64,000 nt of DNA from Streptomyces radicis. GTDB lineage: Bacteria; Actinomycetota; Actinomycetes; Streptomycetales; Streptomycetaceae. The DNA is taken from contig NZ_RBDY01000012.1 of NCBI RefSeq assembly GCF_003626575.1, positions 122,954 through 186,953 on the forward strand, written 5' to 3'. The notes below the pieces were generated by a model. It was given only the letters and a program-made list of their open reading frames with translations, ran no database searches and was not told where the DNA came from. Positions 41,601 through 51,012 of this stretch are shown here, in pieces. How positions within the stretch are numbered: position 1 is the stretch's first letter; each line of letters opens with the position of its first letter. The translations under genes and the position numbers were made by a program.

Positions 41601-43615
41601 TCCCTGCCGTCGCCCACCAGGCCGCCGGCCAGCCGCTCGGGGATCCGCAGGCCGAAGTCGTAGATCCAGGCGGTCGGTCCGCCGACGGGCCGCAGCTCGT
41701 AGGGCCGCTCGTCGACCACCTCGACGCCCAGGCACTGGAGCACCGGGAGCACCGCGGAGAGCGAGACGGGCTCGCCCGTGCGGTAGATCTTGAAACGCCG
41801 CTCGCCAGGACCCGCGTTCACCGGCTCGTAGAGGCTGAGCGCGAAGTCCCGCCCGGCGTCGGGGCGCAGGCCCGCGACGTACTGGAGGTCGGTCACGGCG
41901 ACGCGCGGGGCGAAGTCCGCCTTGTACCCCTCGGGGAAGGCGTCCAGATACTGTCTGCCGAGCTCGGCGGCCTGCTCCTCGCCGCACTCGGCCGCGAGGG
42001 CGTCGGCGAAGCCGTCGGTCCACGAGCGGGAAGCCTCGGCCAGCCGGGTCTCGATGCGCTCCACGTCCGACTCGGTGAGCTCGGGCAGCTCGGTGCCCGG
42101 CTCGACGCGGACCACGAAGTGCAGCCGGGAGAGCACCGATTCGGTGTTCCACCCGCTGAAGTCCACGTTGGTGCCCGACAGCTCCTCGATGAGGATGTCG
42201 GTCAGCCGCAGCCGCACCGACGTGGTGTAGCGGTCGCGCGGCAGATACACCAGCGCCGAGTAGTACCGCCCGTACTCCTCCTGCCGCAGGAACAGCCGCA
42301 GCCTGCGCCGCTCCTGGAGGTGCAGCACGGATGTGGCGATGGAGCGCAGCGTGCCGACCGGCGTCTGGAACAGCTCGTCGCGCGGATAGGTCTCCAGGAT
42401 CTGGAGCAGGTCACGGCCGCTGTGGCTGTCGGGCGCGAACCCGGCCGCCGCCAGCACCTTGGCGACATTGCGCCTGATGACCGGGATGCGGCGCACCGAC
42501 TCGGTGTAGGCGGCGGCGGAGAAGAGACCGAGGAAGCGCCGCTCCCCCGTGACCCGGCCGTCGGCGTCGAACGTCTTGACCCCGACGTAGTCGAGATACG
42601 AACGACGGTGCACGGTCGCGCGGCTGTTGGCCTTGGTGAGGATCAGCAGCCTGGGCTCGCGCGCCTTGGCGCGCGCGGAGGGCGAGAGGCGGGCGAACGC
42701 CGCCGACGCGCTGGGGTACGGCGAGTCACGGTCGTGCGCGGGGTCGGAACGCAGGATGCCGAGGCCGGTGCCGGGGACGGCGCGCAACACGTCGACCGAG
42801 CCGTCCTCGCGCTCGCGCGCCAGCTCGTACTCGCGGTACCCGAGGAACGTGAAGTGGTCGGCGGCCAGCCACCGCAGCAGCTCCCTGGCCTCCTCGACGT
42901 CGGGCTCGGGCAGCGTCGCGGGCAGCGACTCGTCGGGGAGCCCCTCGGCGATGCGCAGCGCGGTGCCGCGCATCTTCTGCCAGTCCTCCACGGCCTCGCG
43001 GACGTCGCTGAGCACGGCCCGCAGGCCGGCCTCGATGCCGACGAGGTCGTCGTGGTCGGTCTCCAGGTCGATCTCGACGTGGATCCAGCTCTCGATCACC
43101 GCGTCGTCCGGCAGCTCGTCCGGGTCGTAGGTGGTCGCGACCGGGCCGTCGGGGTCACGGCCCGCGTCGAGCACCTCGAGCAACGTCCCCGTGACATCGC
43201 GCCGCACGACGATCTGCGGGTGGACGACGAGGTGGATCCCCCGGCCCTGCCGGGAGAGCTCGTTCGTCACGGAGTCGACGAGGAACGGCATGTCGTCGCT
43301 GATCACCTCGACGACGGTGTGGCTGCACGTCCAGCCCATCTCCTCGACCGTCGGGCTGTGCACGCGGATCCTGGCCGTGCCCTGCGGCCGCTCGGCGGCC
43401 AGCCGGTGCTGTGAGAACGCCGCGCCGTACAGGTCGACCGGGTCCCGCTGGACGATGTCCTCGGGGGCCACATAGAGGTAGTAACGCTGGAGGTACGCGA
43501 CGACCGCCTCGGAGTCCAGGCCGTGTCCCGGGGGCCCTCCCGCGGTGCCACGGTCGGCCACCTGCGCGGCCTGTGTCAGTAGTTCAGCCTTGGCTTCGTC
43601 CAGCTTGCTGTGCAT
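38651..43615 (-). CDS. NAD-specific glutamate dehydrogenase (180-kDa class)
   Basis: A 1654-residue enzyme that deaminates glutamate to 2-oxoglutarate with NAD+. The length is typical of the large (L180) class first described in Streptomyces. N-terminal ACT-like and helical domains (about 1-600) precede the catalytic core (about 750-1200), with RGGLRWSDRREDF, KGGFVGKR, and the Rossmann region IGDMSGDVFGNGML. Long C-terminal helical domain. ATG start with AGGAG and AGAGGAC upstream. It is flanked by the XRE-cupin gene (converging) and the HAD gene. Confidence 0.96.
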   Translation of the reverse strand: MHSKLDEAKAELLTQAAQVADRGTAGGPPGHGLDSEAVVAYLQRYYLYVAPEDIVQRDPVDLYGAAFSQHRLAAERPQGTARIRVHSPTVEEMGWTCSHTVVEVISDDMPFLVDSVTNELSRQGRGIHLVVHPQIVVRRDVTGTLLEVLDAGRDPDGPVATTYDPDELPDDAVIESWIHVEIDLETDHDDLVGIEAGLRAVLSDVREAVEDWQKMRGTALRIAEGLPDESLPATLPEPDVEEARELLRWLAADHFTFLGYREYELAREREDGSVDVLRAVPGTGLGILRSDPAHDRDSPYPSASAAFARLSPSARAKAREPRLLILTKANSRATVHRRSYLDYVGVKTFDADGRVTGERRFLGLFSAAAYTESVRRIPVIRRNVAKVLAAAGFAPDSHSGRDLLQILETYPRDELFQTPVGTLRSIATSVLHLQERRRLRLFLRQEEYGRYYSALVYLPRDRYTTSVRLRLTDILIEELSGTNVDFSGWNTESVLSRLHFVVRVEPGTELPELTESDVERIETRLAEASRSWTDGFADALAAECGEEQAAELGRQYLDAFPEGYKADFAPRVAVTDLQYVAGLRPDAGRDFALSLYEPVNAGPGERRFKIYRTGEPVSLSAVLPVLQCLGVEVVDERPYELRPVGGPTAWIYDFGLRIPERLAGGLVGDGRERFQDAFSAAWTGAAENDGFNALVLTAGLTWREAMVLRAYAKYLWQAGARFTQERMEATLRKNAHTTRLLVNLFEARLSPQRQGAGRELTDGLLEELDGALEHVANLDEDRILRAFLTVIKATLRTNYFQSGGDGAPHAYLSMKLEPKAIPELPEPRPAFEIWVYSPRVEGVHLRFGKVARGGLRWSDRREDFRTEILGLVKAQEVKNTVIVPVGAKGGFVGKRLPDPGADRDAWLAEGIACYRTFISGLLDITDNLVDGRVAPPDDVVRHDGDDTYLVVAADKGTATFSDIANEVAVSYGFWLGDAFASGGSAGYDHKGMGITARGAWESVKRHFRELGHDTQTEDFTVAGIGDMSGDVFGNGMLLSEHIRLVAAFDHRHIFLDPDPDAAVSFAERRRLFALPRSSWADYDASLLSRGGGIHPRSAKSIPVTPQVRQALGIEGSAPSLTPAELMQAILRAPVDLLWNGGIGTYVKAATETHGDAGDKANDAIRVNGRELRAKVVGEGGNLGLTQRGRIEYAVSGGRCNTDAIDNSAGVDTSDHEVNIKILLNAVVANGDLTVKQRNVLLARMTDEVGALVLRNNYAQNIALANGAATAPGLILAHQRFIARLTGEGRLDRELEFLPSDDEFRERRAAGRGLTEPELAVLLAYAKLTVTGELLGTELPDDPYVGRLLHAYFPSALRERFPDRIETHALRREIITTLLVNDTINVAGCSFVHRMQEESGAATEEIVRAHTAARAIFGLAEIWDTAESLDNVVEAEVLTRLRLHARRLVERGARWLLNNRPQPLELADTIDLFADRVGQVWQELPKLLRGLDLEWHTARLDELVAGGIPTELALRVAGFSAAFPTLDIVAVADRTARPLLDVAEVYFHLSDELGISDLQNRISELPRADRWQSMARTAIREDLYAAHQLVTADVLAAGEADVSPEERFAAWSRRNAAILGRARGTLGEIQSSESFDLANLSVAMRTMRTLLRSNR

Positions 43616-43901
43616 GTCCTCTTACTCCTGTCGCGCGCCGTTGCGTGACGTCGAGAAACGGTCACCGGGCGACGCTCGCTGTGATGGCATGGCCGCGCCC
43701 GGCGGAAGGAGTCAGTGGCCGAACAGCCCCGCGGGTACGCGGATTCCGGGGCGGGGCCGCGTCGCCTTCGCCCTGGCGTCCAGGCGCTGTCGCACTGATC
43801 ACGACGACCAGGCTAGCGCCCCCGCGATAACGGGTGGGTCGACATCGGATGAAAAACGGAGTGCCGGTTCACCACTGGCTCGTGGGAAGCTCACCGGTCG
43901 T

Positions 43902-44600
43902 TCACATCCGCGCGAGCAGCTCCTCGGCCGTCCGCACCGCCTCGTCCAGCGTGTCCACCACCGGGACCCCCGCCGCGAGCAGGCTGCGCCTGCTGTGCGA
44001 ACCCCCCGTGTACAGCACGGCCTTCGCCCCGGCGTGCGCGGCGGCGGCCGCGTCGTCCGTGGCGTCGCCTATCACCACCACGCGCCCGGGGTCGAGCCCG
44101 CTGGGCAGGGCGGATAGCGCCGCGAGGTGGCGCGCCATCTGCTCGGCCTTGCCCGTCACGACGCCGTCCGTGACGTTCCCGTCGACGCGCAGGAAGTGGC
44201 TGTGGATGCCGAGGCGCGTGACCCACGGCAGCAGCCGCTCATGGGGCGCGAGGGAGCACACCGACTGCGTGCGGCCCGCCTCCTGCCAGTCGGCGAGGAG
44301 CGCCGCGGCCCCCTCGGCGAGCGCGGCCGAGTCGGCCCGCGCGAAGTAGTGCCGGTGGAATGTGCTGTCCATCACAGCCCACTCCTCGTCGGTCGGCAGC
44401 CGGCCGATCAGCCGCTCGTAGAACCGCGGCACGGGCACGCAGTAGAGCTCGCGGTAACGCTCCAACGTGATGGGGGGTATGCCGATCTCGGCGAACGAGA
44501 CGTTGGTCGCCTCGACCACCACGTCGATGTCGTGGAGCAGCGTGCCGTTCCAGTCCCAGACGATGTGGTCCGATCGCGTCGAGCCGTTCCGTGAAGCCAT
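43902..44600 (-). CDS. HAD-superfamily phosphatase
   Basis: A 232-residue HAD hydrolase. Motif I DWNGTLLHDID (nucleophile Asp; DWNGT form), a cap domain (about 25-100), motif II region QSVCSLAPHERL, and motif IV VVIGDATDDAAAA. Probably a phosphoglycolate-phosphatase-like enzyme for a small phosphometabolite. ATG 44600 chosen because motif I begins 14 residues later. It lies upstream of the glutamate dehydrogenase gene, on the same strand, but 286 bases away. Confidence 0.88.
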   Translation of the reverse strand: MASRNGSTRSDHIVWDWNGTLLHDIDVVVEATNVSFAEIGIPPITLERYRELYCVPVPRFYERLIGRLPTDEEWAVMDSTFHRHYFARADSAALAEGAAALLADWQEAGRTQSVCSLAPHERLLPWVTRLGIHSHFLRVDGNVTDGVVTGKAEQMARHLAALSALPSGLDPGRVVVIGDATDDAAAAAHAGAKAVLYTGGSHSRRSLLAAGVPVVDTLDEAVRTAEELLARM

Positions 44601-44667
44601 GCCTCGACAGTACGACGCCCCACCGACAATCGGTCCTGGAGCGACCGGCGTCGGGGAGCGGTCCGCG

Positions 44668-45171
44668 TCACACCAGGCGGTCGATCTCCTGCACGCCGTA
44701 CCAGAGAAGCTCGTGGTCGGCGGCCCCGTCCACGACGAACCGCGCGTCGTCGTCGCCCTGGTCGGCCGCGCCCAACGCGTCGGCGGCGGCCCTGACATCG
44801 GGCTCGGCCTCGGCCGCGTCGACGTGCACGGAGGCCAGCGCGTGCAGCGGCACCGGCTCGGTCAGCCGCACCTCGCCCAACGCCTCGACCAGCAGCGCCT
44901 GATCGGGGTCGGCGACCGCGGCCCGGTCGGGCACGTCGGCCGCGGCGACGACCCGCCGCCTGGCCACGCCGGGCTCGGCGGCCACCAGCCGCAGCGACGC
45001 GGCGGCTGCCCTGTTGAGCGCGGCGTACTCCAACTCCTCCTCGTTGCCCGAGAGATACCACTCGCGCAGCGCGGGGGTGACGGCGTAGGCGGTCAACGGC
45101 ACGGGGCCGAGCTTCTCCGTCCGGTGCAGCTCGGCGAGCGACGACAGCGTGAGGGGCACATAGACACGCAT
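44668..45171 (-). CDS. DUF6912-family hypothetical protein
   Basis: A 167-residue protein starting MRVYVPLTLSSLAELH with AYAVTPALREWYLSG, the pattern of a conserved actinobacterial family of unknown function. No catalytic motif or membrane segment is seen. ATG 45171 with a AAAGGGG site upstream. It ends 67 bases before the HAD gene on the same strand. Confidence 0.75.
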   Translation of the reverse strand: MRVYVPLTLSSLAELHRTEKLGPVPLTAYAVTPALREWYLSGNEEELEYAALNRAAAASLRLVAAEPGVARRRVVAAADVPDRAAVADPDQALLVEALGEVRLTEPVPLHALASVHVDAAEAEPDVRAAADALGAADQGDDDARFVVDGAADHELLWYGVQEIDRLV

Positions 45172-45376
45172 GAACGGCCCCTTTCGTGAAGCCCCGTTGT
45201 CGTGGGAGGGCGTGGGAACGGCGGACCTCGCCCCGGTCCGCGGGGCCGCTCACTGTACCAGTGCGGCGGGCGCTTGCCCCTGGGTGATCGGAGCCTTACA
45301 ATCCGCGATAGTTACTCGTCGGTAGCTTGTTGCCGGGGCTCGGCCCCGGCGTTCCGTCATCGGGGGTGGTCCACTC

Positions 45377-45841
45377 GTGAAAACCGTCAGCCAGACCGGA
45401 AGGCAGACCGGCCATCGCGCGCCGAGAGGCCGCGCCGACCTGTGCCGCGGCGATGTCCGCCGCGTCGATTCCGGGCGCCCCGCGGGCCGCGTGCCGCTCG
45501 CGCGCCGCCCGCACCCCAAGCCGCAGGACTGGTTCGCCCAGCAGCTCGTGCTCGTGCTCAGCGGCCAGCGCCCTGTGCACTCGCTGATGGCGCACGCCCG
45601 CGCACGGGCCTACGACCAGCTGGTGCTGCTCGCGCCGCACGCCCCCCTGCGGCCACCGGCCGGCTGCCGGGCGCCGGTCATCCGCGGCGTCGGCGCGAGC
45701 CATCCGAGCAGCGAGGCCATCGAGGCGTTCGCCCGCGTCGCGGCGGGCGGCCGGACCCGGGCCCTGGCCTTCCGCCTCGAGCGCCGCCCCGGCACCGGCC
45801 ACTGGCAGTGCTGCGCGGTCGAGCTGGACACGGTGCCATGA
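45377..45841 (+). CDS. Rv3235-family protein
   Basis: A 154-residue basic protein. The C-terminal half (about 50-150, PKPQDWFAQQLVLVLSGQRP, ALAFRLERRPGTGHWQCCAVEL) matches the actinobacterial Rv3235 family that is commonly found beside secA. It may assist translocation or RNA binding, but function is unknown. GTG start; the N-terminus is Arg-rich. It converges on secA with a 44-base gap. Confidence 0.75.
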   Translation: MKTVSQTGRQTGHRAPRGRADLCRGDVRRVDSGRPAGRVPLARRPHPKPQDWFAQQLVLVLSGQRPVHSLMAHARARAYDQLVLLAPHAPLRPPAGCRAPVIRGVGASHPSSEAIEAFARVAAGGRTRALAFRLERRPGTGHWQCCAVELDTVP

Positions 45842-45885
45842 GCCCGGCGACCGGCCGCCGGACGCCACCACCCCTCGGGTGGCGG

Positions 45886-48756
45886 CTACTTCTTGCGGCG
45901 GCGGCCGCCCTTCTGCGCCTTGCGGCGCTCGGCCCTGGTCAGCCCGTCGTCGGAGGCCGCGCCCCCGGCGCCGCCCTGCCCGGAGGCCGGCCGCTGCTCG
46001 CCCGCGGAGAAGTCGCCCTCGACGACCCCGCCCGCGCCGTCCACGGTCGGCGCCGAGAAGTGCAGCCGGTCGGCGCGCTTGGGGGCCTCGAGCCCCTTGG
46101 CGCGGATCGCGGGCCGGGCCCCGCCCTGCGCGGCGCCCGCGGGCACCGCCTCCTGGGGGGTCTCCTGCTTGCCCGCGGCCGGGGCCGCCTTCTCGCCGCC
46201 CTGCACCGGGACCTGCTCGACCTGCCGCTCCACCTGGACCTCCAGGTTGAACAGATAGCCGACGGACTCCTCCTTGATGCCCTCCATCATGGCGGTGAAC
46301 ATGTCGAAGCCCTCACGCTGGAACTCCACCACGGGGTCCCGCTGCGCCATCGCGCGCAGGCCGATGCCCTCCTGGAGGTAGTCCATCTCGTAGAGGTGCT
46401 CACGCCACTTGCGGTCGAGGACGGACAGCACGACGCGCCGCTCGAGCTCGCGCGTCACCTCGGAGCCCAGCTCCTCCTCGCGCTTGTCGTACCGCTGGTG
46501 GATGTCCTCCTTGATGGACTCCACGATGAACTCAGGGGTCAGCCCGTCCCGGCCACCGGCCTGCTCCTCGAGCTCATCGACCGTGACCTCCACCGGGTAG
46601 AGCTGCTTGAACGCCCCCCACAGCCGGTCCATGTCCCATTCCTCGGCGAAGCCCTCCACGGTCTCGGCGCGCACATACGCCTCGATCGTGTCCTCCATGA
46701 AGAAGCGGACCTGCTCGTGCAGGTCCTCGCCCGCGAGCACCCGGTGGCGCTCGCTGTAGATGACCTCGCGCTGCCGGTTCAGGACCTCGTCGTACTTGAG
46801 GACGTTCTTCCGGATCTCGAAGTTCTGCTGCTCGACCTGGCCCTGGGCGGAGGCGATCGCGCGGGTGACCATCTTGTTCTCGATGGGGACGTCGTCGGGC
46901 ACGTTGGCCATCGACATCACGCGCTCGACCATCGCCGCCTTGAACAGCCGCATCAGGTCGTCGCCGAGCGACAGGTAGAAGCGGGACTCGCCCGGGTCGC
47001 CCTGACGCCCGGAGCGGCCGCGCAGCTGGTTGTCGATGCGGCGCGACTCGTGCCGCTCGGTGCCCAGGACATAGAGCCCGCCGAGGTCCTTGACCTCCTC
47101 GAACTCCGCCTGCACCGCCTTCTCCGCTGCCTCGAGCGCGCCCGGGAGCGCGGCGGCCCACTCCTCCGCGTGCTCCACCGGGTCGAGGCCCTGCCCGCGC
47201 AGCTTGCTCTCGGCGATCTCGTCGGGGTTCCCGCCCAGCTTGATGTCGGTGCCGCGGCCCGCCATGTTGGTGGCGACGGTGACCGCGCTCTTGCGCCCGG
47301 CCTTGGCGACGATCGCGGCCTCGCGCTCGTGGTTCTTCGCGTTGAGGACCTCGTGGCGCACCCCGCGCTTGTTCAGCTGCTGGGAGAGGTACTCCGACTT
47401 CTCCACCGAGGTGGTGCCGACCAGCACCGGCTGGCCCGAATCGTACTTCTCCACGATGTCGTCCACCACGGCCGCGAACTTGGCGACCTCGGTGCGGTAG
47501 ATGAGGTCGGAGCGGTCGAGGCGCGCCATCGGCACATTGGTCGGGATGGGCACCACGCCCAGCTTGTAGATCTGGTGGAACTCCGCGGCCTCGGTCATCG
47601 CCGTGCCGGTCATGCCCGCGAGCTTGTCGTAGAGGCGGAAGTAGTTCTGGAGGGTGATCTTGGCGAGCGTCTGGTTCTCGTCCTTGATCTTCACCCCCTC
47701 CTTCGCCTCGATCGCCTGGTGCATGCCCTCGTTGTACCGGCGGCCCGCCAGGATGCGGCCCGTGTGCTCGTCGACGATCACGACCTCGCCGTCCAGGACG
47801 ACGTAGTCCTTGTCCTTCTTGTACAGCTCCTTGGCCTTGATCGCGTTGTTCAGGTAGCCGACCAGCGGGGTGTTCACCGACTCGTAGAGGTTGTCGATGC
47901 CCAGCCAGTCCTCGACCTTGGTCACGCCCGCGTCGTGGATGGCGACCGTGCGCTTCTTCTCGTCCACGTCGTAGTCGCCGGTCTCCGCCTGCTGCCGGGT
48001 CGGGATGGCCGCCTCGCCCTTCTCCAGGCGCTGCACGAGCTTGGCGAAGTCCGCGTACCACTTGGTGGCCTGGTCGGCCGGGCCCGAGATGATCAACGGA
48101 GTCCGCGCCTCGTCGATGAGGATCGAGTCCACCTCGTCCACCACCGCGTAGTTGTGGCCGCGCTGGACCAGCTCGTCCTTCGACCAGGCCATGTTGTCCC
48201 GGAGGTAGTCGAAGCCGAACTCATTGTTGGTGCCGTGCGTGATGTCACAGGCGTACTGCTCGCGGCGCTTGGCCGGCGGCATGCCCGCGGTGATGCACCC
48301 GACCGACAGCCCGAGGAAGCGGTGGACGCGGCCCATCCATTCGGAGTCACGCTGCGCCAGGTAGTCGTTGACGGTGATCAGGTGGACGCCCTTGCCCGAC
48401 AGCGCGTTGAGGTAGGCGGGCAGCGTGCCCGCCAGCGTCTTGCCCTCGCCCGTCTTCATCTCGGCGACATAGCCGAGGTGCAGCGCGGCCCCGCCCATCA
48501 GCTGCACGTCGTAGTGGCGCTGGCCCAGCACGCGCTTGGCGGCCTCCCGGACCGTGGCGAACGCCTCGGGCAGCAGGTCGTCCAGGGACTCGCCCTCGGC
48601 GAAGCGCTGCTTGTACTCGTCCGTGAGCGCCCTCAGCTCCGCGTCGGTGAGATCAACGAAGTCCTCTTCGATGGAGTTCACCTGGTTCGCGATGCGTTGC
48701 AACCTGCGCAGGATCTTGCCTTCGCCTGCACGCATGATCTTGTTGAAGACGGACAC
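45886..48756 (-). CDS. secA: Preprotein translocase ATPase SecA
   Basis: The 956-residue motor that drives preproteins through SecYEG. Walker A MKTGEGKTL, DEVDSILIDEARTPL (Walker B region), helicase motifs and TNMAGRGTDIKLGG, IDNQLRGRSGRQGDPG. A preprotein cross-linking domain lies at about 225-370, with scaffold and wing domains C-terminal. The C-terminus is basic (GGRRRKK) and lacks the zinc-binding SEC-C motif, as in other high-GC actinobacteria. ATG start. Confidence 0.98.
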   Translation of the reverse strand: MSVFNKIMRAGEGKILRRLQRIANQVNSIEEDFVDLTDAELRALTDEYKQRFAEGESLDDLLPEAFATVREAAKRVLGQRHYDVQLMGGAALHLGYVAEMKTGEGKTLAGTLPAYLNALSGKGVHLITVNDYLAQRDSEWMGRVHRFLGLSVGCITAGMPPAKRREQYACDITHGTNNEFGFDYLRDNMAWSKDELVQRGHNYAVVDEVDSILIDEARTPLIISGPADQATKWYADFAKLVQRLEKGEAAIPTRQQAETGDYDVDEKKRTVAIHDAGVTKVEDWLGIDNLYESVNTPLVGYLNNAIKAKELYKKDKDYVVLDGEVVIVDEHTGRILAGRRYNEGMHQAIEAKEGVKIKDENQTLAKITLQNYFRLYDKLAGMTGTAMTEAAEFHQIYKLGVVPIPTNVPMARLDRSDLIYRTEVAKFAAVVDDIVEKYDSGQPVLVGTTSVEKSEYLSQQLNKRGVRHEVLNAKNHEREAAIVAKAGRKSAVTVATNMAGRGTDIKLGGNPDEIAESKLRGQGLDPVEHAEEWAAALPGALEAAEKAVQAEFEEVKDLGGLYVLGTERHESRRIDNQLRGRSGRQGDPGESRFYLSLGDDLMRLFKAAMVERVMSMANVPDDVPIENKMVTRAIASAQGQVEQQNFEIRKNVLKYDEVLNRQREVIYSERHRVLAGEDLHEQVRFFMEDTIEAYVRAETVEGFAEEWDMDRLWGAFKQLYPVEVTVDELEEQAGGRDGLTPEFIVESIKEDIHQRYDKREEELGSEVTRELERRVVLSVLDRKWREHLYEMDYLQEGIGLRAMAQRDPVVEFQREGFDMFTAMMEGIKEESVGYLFNLEVQVERQVEQVPVQGGEKAAPAAGKQETPQEAVPAGAAQGGARPAIRAKGLEAPKRADRLHFSAPTVDGAGGVVEGDFSAGEQRPASGQGGAGGAASDDGLTRAERRKAQKGGRRRKK

Positions 48757-48887
48757 GAGGGCTGGTCTCCTTGCCGGTCGGGCCTGGCGCGGTTGGGAAG
48801 CGCGGGCACAGCGGATGGCCCCGCCGCACCGGCCATGGTATGCGAGCGCCGGTGGCAGTGTCAGTGGTCGGCTCTACGATCCTCGGC

Positions 48888-50087
48888 ATGACTGCCGCAC
48901 TGTCGCACCTGTCCGCCGACGAGGCCCGCCGGATCGCGCTCCGCGCCCAGGGGCTCCTGGGGGCGCCCGACCGGAGGGCCGGAGTCCGGGGGGTGCTGCG
49001 CCGGCTCGGCGCGATCCAGCTGGACACGATCTCGGTGCTGGCGCGCTCGCACGAGCTGCTGCCGTACGCCCGCCTCGGCGCGGTCGACAGGTCGACCGTC
49101 GAGGACGCGTACTGGGCGGGCGGGCGCTCCTTCGAGTACTGGTCGCACGCGGCGTGCGTCCTGCCGATCGAGGAGTGGCCGCTGTTCTCCTTCCGCCGCC
49201 GCGCGTACCGGGCCCGCGAGCGCTGGCACGCCGAGCTGTCGCCCGCCGCCTACGACAAGGTGATCGCCCGGCTCCGCGACGAGGGGCCGCTCACCGCGAC
49301 CGCGCTGGGCGGCGCGAAGAAGGGCGGCATCTGGTGGGACTGGAGCGACATCAAGGTCGCCGTCGAGCGCGCGCTCACCTACGGCGAGGTGGTGTGCACC
49401 GAGCGGCGCGGCTGGAAGCGGGTGTACGACCTCGCCGAACGAGCCGTCCCCGCCGAGCTGTTCCACGACGACCTCGACGACCTCGAGTGCCTGCGCAGGC
49501 TGGTCGCCCAGGCGGGCGCGGCGATGGGTGTGGCCACCAGGGCGGACCTGGCTGACTACCACCGGCTGACCGGGGCGCAGGTGGAGTCGGTCATCGAGGA
49601 GACCGGGCTGGTGCCGGTGGAGGTCGAGGGGTGGGTGTCGGGGAGCGGTGACCGGCCGCGGGCCTGGGCCGACCCGGCCGCGCTCGCGACGCCGCCGCGG
49701 GGGCGTCATCGGACCACGCTGCTCTCGCCGTTCGACTCCCTGATCTGGGACCGGCCGCGCACGGAGCGGATCTTCGGCTTCGTCCACCGGCTGGAGGCGT
49801 ATGTGCCCGCGCCCAAGCGGATCTACGGGTACTTCTCGATGCCGCTGCTGTCCGGCGGTCGGCTGCTCGGCCGGGTGGATCCGGCCCGTGAGGGCAGCAC
49901 GCTGGTGGCCAGGCACGCGGCGTTCGAGGCGGGTCCGGTCAAGGCCGTCGCGGCCGTACCGGCCATGGCGGAGGCGCTGGCCGAGGCCGCCCGCTGGGTG
50001 GGGTGCGACCGGATCAGGATCGAGCGGACGTCCCCCGACGAGCTGCGGGGCCCGCTGACCGACGCGGTGAGCCGGGTGGCGATCTGA
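48888..50087 (+). CDS. YcaQ/AlkX-like winged-helix DNA glycosylase
   Basis: A 399-residue HTH_42-family protein. The catalytic QxD motif (AIQLDTISVLARSHE) is present, followed by FEYWSHAACVLP and LLSPFDSLIWDRPR, which are family signatures. Family members excise alkylated bases and some unhook interstrand crosslinks; Streptomyces also uses relatives for self-resistance to DNA-damaging antibiotics. ATG 48888 chosen to match the conserved start; ribosome site is weak. It diverges from secA, with no biosynthetic genes nearby, so a housekeeping repair role is likely. Confidence 0.87.
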   Translation: MTAALSHLSADEARRIALRAQGLLGAPDRRAGVRGVLRRLGAIQLDTISVLARSHELLPYARLGAVDRSTVEDAYWAGGRSFEYWSHAACVLPIEEWPLFSFRRRAYRARERWHAELSPAAYDKVIARLRDEGPLTATALGGAKKGGIWWDWSDIKVAVERALTYGEVVCTERRGWKRVYDLAERAVPAELFHDDLDDLECLRRLVAQAGAAMGVATRADLADYHRLTGAQVESVIEETGLVPVEVEGWVSGSGDRPRAWADPAALATPPRGRHRTTLLSPFDSLIWDRPRTERIFGFVHRLEAYVPAPKRIYGYFSMPLLSGGRLLGRVDPAREGSTLVARHAAFEAGPVKAVAAVPAMAEALAEAARWVGCDRIRIERTSPDELRGPLTDAVSRVAI

Positions 50088-50129
50088 GGAGGGCACGGGC
50101 CCTCGGGGATCCGGAGGCGAGGGGACGGC

Positions 50130-50873
50130 TCAGCCGCTCTCGAGGTCCAGGATCTTCTCGCGCATCGCGTAGACGACGGCCTCCATCCTGGAGTGCAGCT
50201 GAAGCTTCTCCAGGATGTTGCGCACGTGGTTCTTCACGGTGTTCTCGCTGATGAACAGGTCCTTGGCGATGTCCCGATTGTTCTTCCCCGTGGCGACGAG
50301 CTTGAGCACCTCGAGCTCGCGGTCGGTCAGCTTCGGGGCGGGCACCAGGCGGCGCTCGTCGGTGCGCTGGATCAACGACTTGAACTCCGTGAGCAGCTTG
50401 GCCGCCATCGACGGGCTGATCTGCGACTGCCCGTCGGCCACGGCCCGGATCGCCGCGGTGACCTCGTCGGTGGAGATCTCCTTGAGGAGATAGCCGGTGG
50501 CCCCGGCCTTGATGGCGTCGTAGAGGTCGGCCTCCTCGTCGCTGATCGTCAGCATGATGATCCGCGCGCTGGGGGCCACCTCCTTGATGGAGGTGCACGC
50601 CTCGATCCCCCCGCGCCTGGGCATCCGCACATCCATCAGCACGATGTCGGGCAGCAGGTCGGCGGCCTTCTCCACGGCCTCGGCACCGTCCCCCGCCTCG
50701 CCGATGACCTGGATGTCCTCCTCCTGGGCCAGCACGATCTCAAGGCCCCGCCGGAACAGCTCGTGATCGTCCACCACCAACACCCTGATGGGCTCCCGCT
50801 GCTCCCGCACCGGGACCACGCGCTGCACGCGGTGCGGTCCCTGGGACATCGTGGGCCCGAAGGTGTCCACCAT
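50130..50873 (-). CDS. NarL/LuxR-type response regulator (orphan)
   Basis: A 247-residue response regulator. Receiver domain (about 30-145) with VLVVDDHELFRRG, phospho-acceptor Asp in DIVLMDVRMP, and Lys in YLLKEIS; LuxR-type HTH (about 180-240, LTDRELEVLKLVATGKNNRDIA). ATG 50873 has a strong GGGGGAGG four bases upstream. No histidine kinase is adjacent. It lies downstream of hpf on the same strand, behind a terminator. Confidence 0.95.
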   Translation of the reverse strand: MVDTFGPTMSQGPHRVQRVVPVREQREPIRVLVVDDHELFRRGLEIVLAQEEDIQVIGEAGDGAEAVEKAADLLPDIVLMDVRMPRRGGIEACTSIKEVAPSARIIMLTISDEEADLYDAIKAGATGYLLKEISTDEVTAAIRAVADGQSQISPSMAAKLLTEFKSLIQRTDERRLVPAPKLTDRELEVLKLVATGKNNRDIAKDLFISENTVKNHVRNILEKLQLHSRMEAVVYAMREKILDLESG

Positions 50874-50936
50874 CGTTCCTCCCCCTTGCCGGTCGATACG
50901 CGACTGCCACAATCGGCGACCCCATGATTCCATGGC

Positions 50937-50976
50937 GGCACCCCGGGCCGGATCCACGATCAGGCCCCGGGGTGCC
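50937..50976 (-). terminator. Hairpin between hpf and the response regulator
   Basis: A perfect 11-base stem GGCACCCCGGG/CCCGGGGTGCC with an 18-base loop, 36 bases after the hpf stop codon. Confidence 0.65.
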
Positions 50977-51012
50977 GATCCGCATGCCTCGCGTACGGGT
51001 GCGGGTACGCGC

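Noticed and set aside
38396..43414. A 1672-codon frame opposite the glutamate dehydrogenase gene
   Set aside because: Antisense shadow caused by high GC; Arg/Gly/His-rich with no recognisable domain, while the minus strand encodes a complete enzyme.
45202..48891. A 1229-codon frame opposite secA
   Set aside because: Antisense shadow; low-complexity composition and no family motifs.
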